A stretch of 23,263 nt of DNA. It comes from an uncultured Eubacterium sp. (GTDB lineage: Bacteria > Bacillota > Clostridia > Peptostreptococcales > Anaerovoracaceae). Location: assembly GCA_937894585.1 (NCBI GenBank), contig CALBGO010000002.1, forward strand, positions 1-23,263. Reading direction: 5' to 3'. The notes under the pieces are model-generated. The model was not told the DNA's origin. It did no database searches and was given only the letters and a program-made list of their open reading frames with translations. The position numbers were made by a program, and so were the translations under genes. Below, piece after piece: positions 8,313 through 16,429 of the stretch; within the stretch, counting starts at the first letter, position 1, and every line of letters starts with the position of its first letter.

Positions 8313-9419
8313 TTATAATAACTCTGTATATGGAACCTCCTTGCGTTCCAGCACATTTCTGATACCTGTGCAGCATAAGTCCGCATTTCTTTTCTTTACC
8401 TTAAACAGCCGCCGTTTCACCTCGTTTACCGCGGCAAACACTTTTCCGCACTGCCATTTGGGGATAAGACAGATCAGCACTGTATATTCACCGGAATGAT
8501 TCAGCGCCTTTTTTCTTATAATCGCCCGGATTCCCCGTTTTCTGAACACCTTTTTATAAAAGCACTCTTTTCCGTCTATAATAATATATTTTACAAAAAT
8601 CAGTCCCGTTTTTTCCAGTCTGACTGCTGTCGGCTTCTGGAAAATATTCTCCGGCAGAATAAAATTATCCGGAGCCCGCTCCATTTCCAGCTCTTCCTCT
8701 GCAATGATCCTGTCTATATGAAAGGCCGGTTTATAGGTTTCCATAATCTCTGCATATCCGTCAAAACCGAGCGAGGCTCTTACTTTCTGTTCATGAAAAT
8801 CATTGAGCAGACGGCGTTCTCTGCCGCAAAACACATAATTGTTGTGAAAGAGAAGAAAACGGCCTCCCACCTTTCTAATCTGCCAGGTATCTTCATTTAC
8901 TTTTATCTGCAGAATTCTTCCGGTTATGTATCTGAGTCTGACTTCATTTTGCTGCATAAACCGCAGAAACCGGTCAGCTGTTGTCCCTATGGAACGAAGA
9001 AATGCTGCCGCCTGCGCCGTATACTGATCATTTTCCAGAGCCTGACGAACCAAAAGATCCAAAAAACACCGTCTGCACCGTTTAAATCCCTGCGGTCTTG
9101 TTTCGCTGGCATCAAAATGCTCTTTCGGGATATCCCGCCCATACGGGCAGTCTCTGTCATGAACAATACGATGCTCCAGATCCAAAATACACTTTAATGC
9201 AGGATCCGTTAATTTCCTCTGCCGCAGTCTGTCCAGCCTTTCCTCCTCTGTAAGATTCAGTTTTTTCCGAATCGCGTTATTCTGCACTTCAAAATCCCGG
9301 TCTACATGAAACGGCTGTACTTTGTAATCTTCTTCGTCCACGCTTACAGCCCGTTTCGATAGAATCTCCCGAATCATCTCCGGCGAAAGCGGCGCACTGC
9401 GCTGATGCCCTCTTCTCAA
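8313..9419 (-). CDS. Hypothetical protein with Ada-like His-Cys3 zinc motif
   Basis: I do not recognise this family. The chosen start is TTG at 9419 (368 residues). It is preceded by GGAAGGGGGG at good spacing, and the upstream in-frame ATG at 9452 overlaps a perfect TATAAT box, so it probably lies before the transcription start. An N-terminal charged helical part precedes HDRDCPYGRDI...GFKRCRRC (H87, C91, C115, C118 from the TTG). This H-x3-C-x23-C-x2-C layout resembles the Ada-type zinc knuckle found in DNA-associated proteins. The rest is basic, with mixed helix and strand and no membrane segments. It ends in a Cys- and Lys-rich tail (KKRNADLCCTGIRN). It is first in a possible unit with bcp, yaaA and jetABCD. 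A nucleic-acid-binding role is inference only. Confidence 0.75.
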   Translation of the reverse strand: MRRGHQRSAPLSPEMIREILSKRAVSVDEEDYKVQPFHVDRDFEVQNNAIRKKLNLTEEERLDRLRQRKLTDPALKCILDLEHRIVHDRDCPYGRDIPKEHFDASETRPQGFKRCRRCFLDLLVRQALENDQYTAQAAAFLRSIGTTADRFLRFMQQNEVRLRYITGRILQIKVNEDTWQIRKVGGRFLLFHNNYVFCGRERRLLNDFHEQKVRASLGFDGYAEIMETYKPAFHIDRIIAEEELEMERAPDNFILPENIFQKPTAVRLEKTGLIFVKYIIIDGKECFYKKVFRKRGIRAIIRKKALNHSGEYTVLICLIPKWQCGKVFAAVNEVKRRLFKVKKRNADLCCTGIRNVLERKEVPYTELL

Positions 9420-9425
9420 AATACT

Positions 9426-9436
9426 CCCCCCTTCCG
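9426..9436 (-). promoter_or_regulatory. Ribosome binding site deciding the TTG start at 9419
   Basis: GGAAGGGGGG on the minus strand ends 6 bases before the TTG at 9419-9417. The in-frame ATG at 9452 has only AGAAAG before it. With the TATAAT at 9451-9456 this favours TTG as the true start. Confidence 0.5.
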
Positions 9437-9450
9437 GATTATATATTTTC

Positions 9451-9479
9451 ATTATACTTTCTTTTTCGACCTTTTTCTA
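9451..9479 (-). promoter_or_regulatory. Promoter for the hypothetical-bcp-yaaA-jetABCD unit
   Basis: On the minus strand a perfect TATAAT (9456-9451) lies 17 bases downstream of TAGAAA (9479-9474), which matches TTGACA at 4 of 6 positions. The predicted transcript starts near 9444, giving a leader of about 25 bases to the TTG start at 9419. It is the only convincing promoter I found between here and the end of jetD. Confidence 0.5.
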
Positions 9480-9520
9480 CAGCATTCGTCATTATTTCAG
9501 AATTCAAAACCTTTCTGCAC

Positions 9521-9581
9521 AAAAAAACGGCACTGTCTACTATCTGCACTTCAGTTAAAGAAAAGCAAACGAACAGCGCCG
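9521..9581 (-). terminator. Rho-independent terminator after the serine hydrolase gene
   Basis: On the minus strand CGGCGCTGT (9581-9573) pairs with ACAGTGCCG (9536-9528) over 9 bp with one G:U, and is followed by seven T (9527-9521). The 36-base loop is long but can form a small inner hairpin. It lies about 150 bases beyond the hydrolase stop and just before the next promoter, cleanly separating the two units. Confidence 0.5.
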
Positions 9582-9727
9582 CTATAACCACATATTAAAT
9601 TTACCAAGCCGTGCGGAAAGACGCGCTCAACCGGAAAACTGTTTTCCCCGGATTCAGCAGTCCGTATCTGAAATATAATTAGAACCTTTGACTTACGATC
9701 AACGGCATAGCATATTAAACAAATCCA
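9582..9727. other. Intergenic stretch without a gene
   Basis: With the terminator next to it, this is the untranslated space after the serine hydrolase gene. It contains a 6-bp hairpin (GGAAAA 9633-9638 / TTTTCC 9642-9647) with no T tract. No frame of credible length or ribosome binding site was seen. Confidence 0.5.
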
Positions 9728-10552
9728 TCAGTAATATCCCTGTTTTCCCTCCTGACGACCAAGGTGCGGGTCAATATCACAGGCAATTTCAAAGGTAGTC
9801 TGTCGGATAAAATCTTCGAAGGTCGGAATATCCGATTCACAAGAAGCGAAGCAGGCAATAAAAGGCTCTTTCCCGTAAACAATACCTACATCGTGAGTTT
9901 TGTCCTCTTCTTCCCCGGTTTTATGGGCGATTGGAAATCCCAAAGGAAGTTTTCCGCCCATTTTATGATTCACCTGCTGCTGCAGCAAAATCCGCTCCAT
10001 TTCTTCAGAAGCCTCGGGACTGACTAAAGTGCGGTGATAAATCTGCGCTAAAAGCTCACCGATTTCTTCAGGAACAAAATAATTTTGAATTCCTTTTTCC
10101 TCCCTGACACTGTCGTAATATGCCCGATTGAACTGGGTGCCGCGAAGGCCCAGTTCTTTTAAAGTTTCTATGATTTTATCATTGCCGTAATGACGATAAA
10201 GCGCATTGGTTGCCGTTGTGTCGCTGATAACAATCATAAACTTGTACAGGGTTTCTATGTCTAAAGTCACATCGCCGTTTTCATCCCCTGTCATATGGGA
10301 AACCACGCCGCAGCCGGGCAATTTCTGATCCGCTCTTACCGTGACAAGCTCCGAAAAGTCCGTTTCGCCCCGTTCCCGCAGAAGAAACATAGCTGCAAGA
10401 AGAGGCAGCTTTACAATGCTTGCAGGCAGAAACTGCTCTTTCTCGTGATAACCGAGGGTAGCTCCCGTCACTAAATTTTTGAAATAAAATCCAACCTGTC
10501 CTTCCATCTGCGACAGCCGGCTCAGTATCTTTTCTTTTAATTCATCTCTCAT
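9728..10552 (-). CDS. Cytoplasmic class A beta-lactamase-like serine hydrolase
   Basis: This 274-residue protein has the penicillin-binding/class A beta-lactamase fold (beta-lactamase2 type). The catalytic S45-x-x-K48 (PASIVKLP), an SDT triad in place of SDN (110-112) and KTG (211-213) are all present and in order. It lacks a signal peptide or N-terminal membrane segment, so it should be cytoplasmic. The region where a true class A enzyme carries the Glu166-x-x-Leu-Asn omega loop is short (REEKGIQNYF) and shows no clear match. It is therefore more likely a peptidase or amidase acting on D-amino-acid compounds than a resistance enzyme. AAAGGA precedes the ATG by 8 bases. It lies 116 bases downstream of the D-aminoacylase gene on the same strand and is probably cotranscribed. 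Confidence 0.83.
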   Translation of the reverse strand: MRDELKEKILSRLSQMEGQVGFYFKNLVTGATLGYHEKEQFLPASIVKLPLLAAMFLLRERGETDFSELVTVRADQKLPGCGVVSHMTGDENGDVTLDIETLYKFMIVISDTTATNALYRHYGNDKIIETLKELGLRGTQFNRAYYDSVREEKGIQNYFVPEEIGELLAQIYHRTLVSPEASEEMERILLQQQVNHKMGGKLPLGFPIAHKTGEEEDKTHDVGIVYGKEPFIACFASCESDIPTFEDFIRQTTFEIACDIDPHLGRQEGKQGYY

Positions 10553-10624
10553 TGTATGCGTCCTTTCTCATAGATTCTCCTGATTTTCTTTCCTCTTGCA
10601 CTGCCCGCGCGTTTTCACTATGCC

Positions 10625-10679
10625 TCCTCAGGCTTTTCCGCCCTTCGCGCATCTTTCAGCATACTTCCTCAGGCTTTTC
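10625..10679. repeat. 14-bp direct repeat spanning the end of the D-aminoacylase gene
   Basis: TCCTCAGGCTTTTC occurs at 10625-10638 and again at 10666-10679, 41 bases apart. The second copy contains the deacylase stop codon and a Shine-Dalgarno-like GAGGA. It looks like a small duplication of the gene's end. Confidence 0.7.
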
Positions 10680-12246
10680 TGAGCACCTTTCCCGCTGAAG
10701 CGCCGGTATGCCTTCCGTTTTCTGCCGTCAGCACACCGTTGACATAAACCTGCCTGATGCCTGCGCAGCACTGTTTGGGATTTTCAAAATCCGGCGTATC
10801 TTTCAGCCGGTCATAATCAAACAACACTAAATCCGCCCACATTCCTTCTTTAATGAATCCTCTGTCGGAAATTCCCAGACGAGCGGCAGGCATTGCTGTC
10901 ATTTTGCTGACTGCGGTTTCCAATGGGAAAAGCTTTCTGTCCCGGCAGTAATAGCTCAGCACTCTCGGAAAAGTCCCGAAAAAGCGGGGATGCGGTTTGC
11001 CCGGATAGTCAAAAGATACAGACTTGCCGTCAGAACCGGTCATAATATATGGTTTCTTCATAATATATTCCACATCTGCCTCACACATACCGAAGTTGAT
11101 TTCGTCCACTCTGCCCCGTTCCTCAAGAACCAGATCAAAGCACACATCAGCAGGATCTTTATCTTCGGTTTCTGCGATTTCCTCAATGGATTTTCCCACA
11201 GTCCAGCGATTTTTTTCACTTTCGACACAGCCCACATAAATATTTCCCCAGCGGCCCTTATGGCTTTCGTTGCTTTCTTTCTTCAGCTGTTCTCTGATTT
11301 CCGGATTTTCAAGCCGCGCAAACAGGGCTTCCATACCGCCTTCAAACGCCCATTCAGGAATATTACTGTCCAAAGTCGTGGATGAAGCGCAGTACGGATA
11401 CTGATCCGCAGTTACATCAAGACCGGCCGCTCTGGCCTCTTCTATCAGAGCAGTTGTCTCCTTACAGAGAGTCTCCCAGCCGCCTTTATAGGTTACTTTA
11501 TGATGGGAAATCTGAAGAGGCGCGCCCGAACGGCGGCAGATTTCGATGGCTTCTTTCACCGATTTCACCACATCGATTCCTTCTTCACGCATATGCGTCA
11601 TATAAAAAGCGCCTTCTTCCGGCAAAACGGATGATAACTCCGCAAGCTCATCTGTATCCGCATAACAGCCCGGCGGATAAATCAGGCCGCTGGACATTGC
11701 GAATGCGCCGTCCCTTAGAGATTCCCGCAGAAGCTTCTTCATAGCTTCCATCTCTTCCGGCTCCGCTTTTCTGTTATCGAAACCCATAACGGCAATTCTG
11801 ACGGTTCCGTGCCCTACCGCTGTGCCGAAATTTACACTGGTTCTCTTCGTTTCTATTCGATTCAGAAATTCGCCGAGGCTGTTCCAGTCATAATCCATAT
11901 CTCCGATATATGCCCGCAGTTCTTCTTTCTTTTTCGGATCAGCGCTTACAGGTGCTGCCGACATTCCGCAGTTTCCTCCGATTTCAGTCGTTACCCCCTG
12001 CAAAACCCTGCTTTCTGCCAAAGGATATTTCAAAAGGCTGGTATCGCTGTGAGAATGAATATCTATAAATCCGGGAGCAAGATAACAATCTTCTCCGTCG
12101 ACCATCTTCTCCGCTTCCGGCATCTCCTTTAGACCGGAGCGGAAAATCTTTGCAATCTTTCCGTCTTTTACTGCCACGCTGCCCCGATACCACGGCGCTG
12201 CGCTTCCGTCAATAATCCTGCAATTTCGAATCAAAACATCATACAT
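10669..12246 (-). CDS. N-acyl-D-amino-acid deacylase (D-aminoacylase, amidohydrolase family)
   Basis: This 525-residue enzyme hydrolyses N-acyl-D-amino acids to the free D-amino acid and carboxylate. The metal site is recognisable: HSHSD (H64, H66, D68), the bridging Cys93 in GGNCG, MTHMREE, SHHKV and the late catalytic Asp in MTGSDG. These match D-aminoacylase rather than dihydroorotase or urease relatives. The start is ATG at 12246, preceded by AAGGAG at 7-base spacing. The in-frame TTG at 12252 is only one base from that site and can be excluded. The APC permease gene ends 42 bases upstream and probably supplies the substrate, and a serine hydrolase gene follows. The exact D-amino-acid specificity cannot be read from the sequence. 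Confidence 0.9.
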   Translation of the reverse strand: MYDVLIRNCRIIDGSAAPWYRGSVAVKDGKIAKIFRSGLKEMPEAEKMVDGEDCYLAPGFIDIHSHSDTSLLKYPLAESRVLQGVTTEIGGNCGMSAAPVSADPKKKEELRAYIGDMDYDWNSLGEFLNRIETKRTSVNFGTAVGHGTVRIAVMGFDNRKAEPEEMEAMKKLLRESLRDGAFAMSSGLIYPPGCYADTDELAELSSVLPEEGAFYMTHMREEGIDVVKSVKEAIEICRRSGAPLQISHHKVTYKGGWETLCKETTALIEEARAAGLDVTADQYPYCASSTTLDSNIPEWAFEGGMEALFARLENPEIREQLKKESNESHKGRWGNIYVGCVESEKNRWTVGKSIEEIAETEDKDPADVCFDLVLEERGRVDEINFGMCEADVEYIMKKPYIMTGSDGKSVSFDYPGKPHPRFFGTFPRVLSYYCRDRKLFPLETAVSKMTAMPAARLGISDRGFIKEGMWADLVLFDYDRLKDTPDFENPKQCCAGIRQVYVNGVLTAENGRHTGASAGKVLRKA

Positions 12247-12294
12247 GGGCAAGCTCCTTCTTATTTTCGCGTTACTTTTGTTTTTACTCTTTAT

Positions 12295-13671
12295 TTATTG
12301 CTGTTCTTCCCGCTTCAGTTTCATATCAAAGAGTTTCCACAAACCGATTCCCATAACCGGTACAACAAGACCGATCAGCGCTGTCTTCGGATCTTCAACC
12401 AGTGTATTCACCATCAATGCAAAGAAAAGCACAATCGCGATTACTACCGTCACAGGATAGCCCCATGCTTTATATGGGCGCTCCATATCCGGGAACTTTT
12501 TGCGGTATACAACAACTGCGGCAATTACAAGCACATTGTACAACATTCCGGCAAATACTACAAGAGATGTGAGCTCATCCAGACTTCTAAGCATAACCAG
12601 AATACAGGAAATTACCGCCTGAGAAATCAGAGCTACCTGCGGTGCACCGTATTTGTTCAGCTTTGCGTGATTCTTGAAAAAGTGTTTTTCTGCAGCCATA
12701 TCGTAATAATAGCGAGGAAATGCGATAATCATTCCATTGAGAGAACCGAAAATTGCAATCAGCTGCGTCGCCAGAATCAGACCGCCGCCCGCACTGCCAA
12801 ACAGCTTATCTGCTACCTGTGTACCCAGGTAAATATTATCGTTTTCTATAGAGGAAACAATCTGATCTTCCGGCAGGACTCTGTAAATTGCAAGGTTAAA
12901 TAATACATAAATTACAGTGATTACTCCGATACCAAAAATCAAAGCTCTCGGCAAGTCTCTGCCCGGATTTTTCATTTCTTCCGCAACCGGATTCAAATTT
13001 GTCCAGCCTTCGTATGCCCACAGTGAAGCAACCGTTGCAAAAGCAATCATACCAATCATTCCTCCGAAAGAAGGATCAGTACCTTCTGGAATCAACGACA
13101 AATCCGGATTTTCTTTTCCTAAAAAGAGACCTGCAAATAAGATAATCGCAATAGGTATACACTTTGCAACCCAAGATACATTCTGCAAAATCGTTCCCAG
13201 CTTGATGCCAAAACAGTTATATGCCGTAAGTCCGACAATAAGAACTACAGCTATTATCTTAATGGTAAATTCCGACATACCGAAAAAATTGTTCAGTGCA
13301 GTAGGAAGGGCAATCGCAAGTGCTGCAATTGATCCCGATCCGCTGATAACCCAACTGGTAAAGCCAAAGGAGTATCCCACGGACGGATGGTATGCTCTGT
13401 TCATATAGACAACCATACCACCTGCTTTTGAATCACAGGCACCCAGTTCCGCGAAGCACAGACCGCCAAGAATCGATACAAGACCGCCGATAATCCAGCA
13501 GACCAAAGCCAGTCCCATACTCATGCCAGCTCGCTCAAGCACATAAGACCCTAAGTAAAAAATACCGGAACCAATCATAATTCCACCGATAATACTAATA
13601 CCGCCGAATACGCCGATTTCTTTTTTGAAACCACTCTCTGCGGCAGCGCTTCCTTTATTTTTGCTGCTCAT
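12295..13671 (-). CDS. APC-family amino acid permease
   Basis: This 458-residue integral membrane protein has about 12 hydrophobic helices. The first carries the glycine-rich GGISIIGGIMIGSGIF motif, the substrate-binding unwound helix of the amino acid-polyamine-organocation (APC) superfamily. WAYEGWTNLNPVAEEMKNP near the middle is typical of LAT-like members. It should move amino acids by proton symport or antiport across the cytoplasmic membrane. The start is ATG at 13671, five bases after GGAGG; a TTG at 13683 is in frame but precedes that site. It is the first gene before the D-aminoacylase gene (42-base gap), so an N-acyl- or D-amino acid is a plausible substrate, by inference only. Confidence 0.92.
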   Translation of the reverse strand: MSSKNKGSAAAESGFKKEIGVFGGISIIGGIMIGSGIFYLGSYVLERAGMSMGLALVCWIIGGLVSILGGLCFAELGACDSKAGGMVVYMNRAYHPSVGYSFGFTSWVISGSGSIAALAIALPTALNNFFGMSEFTIKIIAVVLIVGLTAYNCFGIKLGTILQNVSWVAKCIPIAIILFAGLFLGKENPDLSLIPEGTDPSFGGMIGMIAFATVASLWAYEGWTNLNPVAEEMKNPGRDLPRALIFGIGVITVIYVLFNLAIYRVLPEDQIVSSIENDNIYLGTQVADKLFGSAGGGLILATQLIAIFGSLNGMIIAFPRYYYDMAAEKHFFKNHAKLNKYGAPQVALISQAVISCILVMLRSLDELTSLVVFAGMLYNVLVIAAVVVYRKKFPDMERPYKAWGYPVTVVIAIVLFFALMVNTLVEDPKTALIGLVVPVMGIGLWKLFDMKLKREEQQ

Positions 13672-13694
13672 TTTTTCCTCCAATCTTATTTTTT

Positions 13695-13724
13695 ATTATA
13701 AATATTTAAATCGTACAGTGACAA
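13695..13724 (-). promoter_or_regulatory. Promoter of the permease-deacylase-hydrolase operon
   Basis: On the minus strand TTGTCA (13724-13719, 5 of 6 match to TTGACA) and a perfect TATAAT (13700-13695) are 18 bases apart. The predicted start near 13688 leaves a leader of about 17 bases containing the GGAGG site. Confidence 0.65.
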
Positions 13725-13788
13725 GCAAAGCAAAATTCGTGCCACTCTTCTTTTCTCTAAATTTCGACGCTTTGTTGAAAAAGAACTA

Positions 13789-13845
13789 AAAAACAGGATA
13801 ATTAACAAGTTTAAATGCTCTTTATTCTCATTAGATCCTGTTTTT
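13789..13845. terminator. Bidirectional terminator-like hairpin (second of two)
   Basis: AAAAACAGGAT (13789-13799) and ATCCTGTTTTT (13835-13845) are perfectly complementary over 11 bp, with a 35-base AT-rich loop. Either strand ends the stem in at least five T. It backs up the adjacent terminator after the EamA gene. The long loop lowers certainty. Confidence 0.45.
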
Positions 13846-13895
13846 AAAGAAAAAGACTGCTGCATCAACGATTATTTTCCATTTTGATGCAACAG
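13846..13895 (-). terminator. Rho-independent terminator after the EamA transporter
   Basis: On the minus strand CTGTTGCATCAA (13895-13884) pairs with TTGATGCAGCAG (13868-13857) over 12 bp with one G:U, followed by TCTTTTTCTTT (13856-13846). It lies about 135 bases downstream of the transporter stop. The gene-free stretch 13672-14030 holds this hairpin, its neighbour and the permease promoter; nothing else was seen there. Confidence 0.7.
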
Positions 13896-14030
13896 CCCAG
13901 TACCTAATTTTATTTCATATTCTAATTTATTTCATGTTCCGCTTCCCATCGCCTCATATCACTTGATTCTAAATTCTTCCAATATATGATAGCTAATGCG
14001 GCATCTGCTTTTTATTTCAATTCATCTCTT

Positions 14031-14927
14031 TTAAATCTTTCGCTCTTTTTCCGGCATACTCAGTATTACAATCGCTGCAACAGTCAGAAGCATACCGCCC
14101 ACAGAAAGTGCAGACGGAATTTCCGCAAACAGAAGCGCCCCGAACACCATAGCCGCCGCAGGTTCCGACGACGCCAAAATAGACGCCTTTCCTGCATCGA
14201 TATAATTCATAGAATATGTATAGAAAATATACGGCAGTACCGCCGCGCAAAGACAATGTCCCAAAAGGAACAAACTGTTTTCCGCCGGCGCGGCGCTGAC
14301 ATAACTTCCGACCAGTTCCCAATCGGTAAACGGTATCAGCACACCCGCAATCATCAGCATAAAGTAAAAGGTAATGGTTACTGCGCTGTAATTTTTCTCC
14401 TTTGCCAGTTTGGAAAAAATGCTGTAAAGCGCATAGCAGAAAGCCGCAAGTAAACCGATGAGCACACCGGACCAGCTCCATGATGCAGCTCCGCCTTCTT
14501 CCAGTACGCCGCTCACCAGCACACAGCCCGCAAAAGCAAGAGCCATACAGCCCACCTTTTTCGGAGTGATTTTCTCCTTGAAGAAAATCGCCGAAAGCAG
14601 CATAACAAAAACCGGGAAAATACACAGAAGCACTGCCGCAAATCCCAGAGAAAGACGATTAATGGATTCTACATAAAAATAACTGAGTCCGAAATTTCCC
14701 AGAAATGCGCCTCCCACGAAAATCCATAAATCTTTCAGCTTTATTTTCAAAAGACTTCTGTCCATAATCAGACATCCTGCAAGAAGAATCAGACTTCCCA
14801 AAAGCATTCTGGTTTCCAGCACCGTCGCATTGTCCATACCTGCTGCGCTTAAACTTCTTGTAAAAACGCCTGTAGCGCCCCACATAATGCCCGCCAGTGT
14901 CGGCAGGATCACAAAAAAATTCTTCAT
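14031..14927 (-). CDS. EamA-family (drug/metabolite superfamily) transporter
   Basis: This 298-residue membrane protein has about ten hydrophobic helices in two homologous halves. The first half starts TLAGIMWGATGVFTRSL and the second WSWSGVLIGLLAAFCYALYSIFSKLA, the usual EamA/RhaT repeats. Members export amino acids, nucleobases or other metabolites; the substrate is not visible here. The start is ATG at 14927, preceded by CGGAG about 10 bases upstream. A longer frame from 14996 has no ribosome binding site, and a TATAAC box at 14959-14964 lies between the two candidates. It follows the guanine deaminase gene by 146 bases on the same strand, so a purine-related substrate is possible but unproven. 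It ends in MPEKERKI. Confidence 0.87.
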   Translation of the reverse strand: MKNFFVILPTLAGIMWGATGVFTRSLSAAGMDNATVLETRMLLGSLILLAGCLIMDRSLLKIKLKDLWIFVGGAFLGNFGLSYFYVESINRLSLGFAAVLLCIFPVFVMLLSAIFFKEKITPKKVGCMALAFAGCVLVSGVLEEGGAASWSWSGVLIGLLAAFCYALYSIFSKLAKEKNYSAVTITFYFMLMIAGVLIPFTDWELVGSYVSAAPAENSLFLLGHCLCAAVLPYIFYTYSMNYIDAGKASILASSEPAAAMVFGALLFAEIPSALSVGGMLLTVAAIVILSMPEKERKI

Positions 14928-15073
14928 ATTGATATCGCTCCGTTTTTTCTTAATACTTGTTATACTCGTTCCTAAGTTCCGCCGGTTCAAAACCATACTC
15001 TGCGTCAGTCAGGCTCGGCGCACTCTGATGCCGCCCGTGCCCTTTACGCCTGTATACCTTATACCCGGTCAGT

Positions 15074-16393
15074 TTATGCAAGAGAAATCCGCAGATCCTC
15101 TTCACTGCCGGATTCACTTTCAAATTCACTGCCGAAAGGTTTTTCTATTTTTTCTCCGCCGCAGTATCTTGCCAGAATATTTCTGTCATCACCGTCGTAA
15201 ATAAACTGCTCTAACTTCTCAAAAGGAGTCCGCGGCAGCATTCCGCCCATTTCGTCGGTTTCGATTACCAGCGCATCAAATTCATACCCTTCTTCAAAAC
15301 TGCCGACTTTCCCGAAAAATTCACCCGGCTTTTTTGTCGCCAGATACAATGCCTCCGCCAGACTCAATGCCTTTTCTTCAGGATATTGCATTTGCCGCAG
15401 CTTTGAAACTTCAACGGTCATCGCAATATGGCGATTCATCTTCAAGGTATGACTTCCCGCCAGATCGCTGGCTGCAATACAGTTGAGACCTCTCTCAAGA
15501 TTTTTCCGCAGAGGCATCACACCGCTGACCAAATCCACATTGGACTGTGCGCAATGCGCCAGACGGATATTTTTCTCCGCCAGCAAATCCTTTTCCTTCT
15601 CAGTCAGATGAATACAATGAGCCATAATCGTTCTGTCTTTCCGCAGAAGACCAAACCCATCATAAACATCTGTATAGCTTTCAAACTGTGGGTGAAGTTC
15701 CCTTACCCACTGAATTTCCCCCTTATTTTCCGATAAATGAGACTGCACCGGAAGGTCATATTTCTCCGCCAGACATCCCAAACCGTCCATCAGTTTCTCC
15801 GTCACGGAAGGCACGAAACGAGGTGTGACAATATAACGGACATACTTCAGTTCTTCCGCACATCTTACAGCTAATTCTTCTGTATCGGCAAGGGATCTGT
15901 CCGTATCCTCTGTCAAATAATCCGGACCGTTTCTGTCCATATTGACCTTGCCGATATATCCTCGCAGTCCCGATGCCTCGCAGAGCTCCATCAGATGCCA
16001 TGACGCCTCTTTATGCAATGTGGCAAACACAGAAAACCGCATAGTTCCCGCTTCCCACAAGCTGCGCAGAAACAGCCTGTATCCCTTCTCCGCAAAAGCC
16101 TTCTCCGCATACTTTGCTTCTACCGGAAAAGTGTAAGTTTCCAGCCACGGCAACAGTTCCCTGTCAAATCCCACACCCCTGTTAACATACTGAGGCGCAT
16201 GAATATGTAAATCATTAAAAGCCGGTATAATAACCGCCTGTCCATAATCCGTCACCTTCCGGTCAGTGAACTCCTCCGGCAGTGTTTTATGAAAGCCTTT
16301 TACTTTGCCGTCCTCTGTCAAAAGATACTGCTGCTCTCTGATTTCGAGTTTTTCAAGGGAAGGCGCATATATAAAATTTCCTTTAATAATCAT
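15074..16393 (-). CDS. guaD: Guanine deaminase (amidohydrolase family)
   Basis: This 439-residue protein matches guanine deaminase, which converts guanine to xanthine and ammonia in purine salvage or catabolism. Zinc ligands are in HIH (H63, H65), QSHLSE, AHCIHL and ASDLAGS. The diagnostic segments LLPWLETYTFPVEAKY and GKVNMDRNGPDYL are those of the GuaD group rather than cytosine or adenosine deaminases. The start is ATG at 16393, seven bases after CAGGAG. The longer frame from 16417 has no ribosome binding site and would start only about 6 bases after the predicted transcription start. It has its own promoter with a perfect TTGACA and is followed by an EamA transporter gene. The acidic C-terminus (SESGSEED) is not usual for the family. 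Confidence 0.9.
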   Translation of the reverse strand: MIIKGNFIYAPSLEKLEIREQQYLLTEDGKVKGFHKTLPEEFTDRKVTDYGQAVIIPAFNDLHIHAPQYVNRGVGFDRELLPWLETYTFPVEAKYAEKAFAEKGYRLFLRSLWEAGTMRFSVFATLHKEASWHLMELCEASGLRGYIGKVNMDRNGPDYLTEDTDRSLADTEELAVRCAEELKYVRYIVTPRFVPSVTEKLMDGLGCLAEKYDLPVQSHLSENKGEIQWVRELHPQFESYTDVYDGFGLLRKDRTIMAHCIHLTEKEKDLLAEKNIRLAHCAQSNVDLVSGVMPLRKNLERGLNCIAASDLAGSHTLKMNRHIAMTVEVSKLRQMQYPEEKALSLAEALYLATKKPGEFFGKVGSFEEGYEFDALVIETDEMGGMLPRTPFEKLEQFIYDGDDRNILARYCGGEKIEKPFGSEFESESGSEEDLRISLA

Positions 16394-16429
16394 TTTCTGT
16401 CTCCTGTCAGATTTCATATCGGATTCTAT

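Noticed and set aside
9601..9660. tRNA-Leu-like sequence (GCGGAAAGACGCGCTC and a nearby hairpin)
   Set aside because: No acceptor stem, anticodon arm or T-loop can be assembled; the resemblance is limited to a few bases.
9728..10552. Antibiotic-resistance beta-lactamase
   Set aside because: There is no signal peptide, SDT replaces SDN, and no clear Glu166 omega loop is seen, so a resistance call is not supported.
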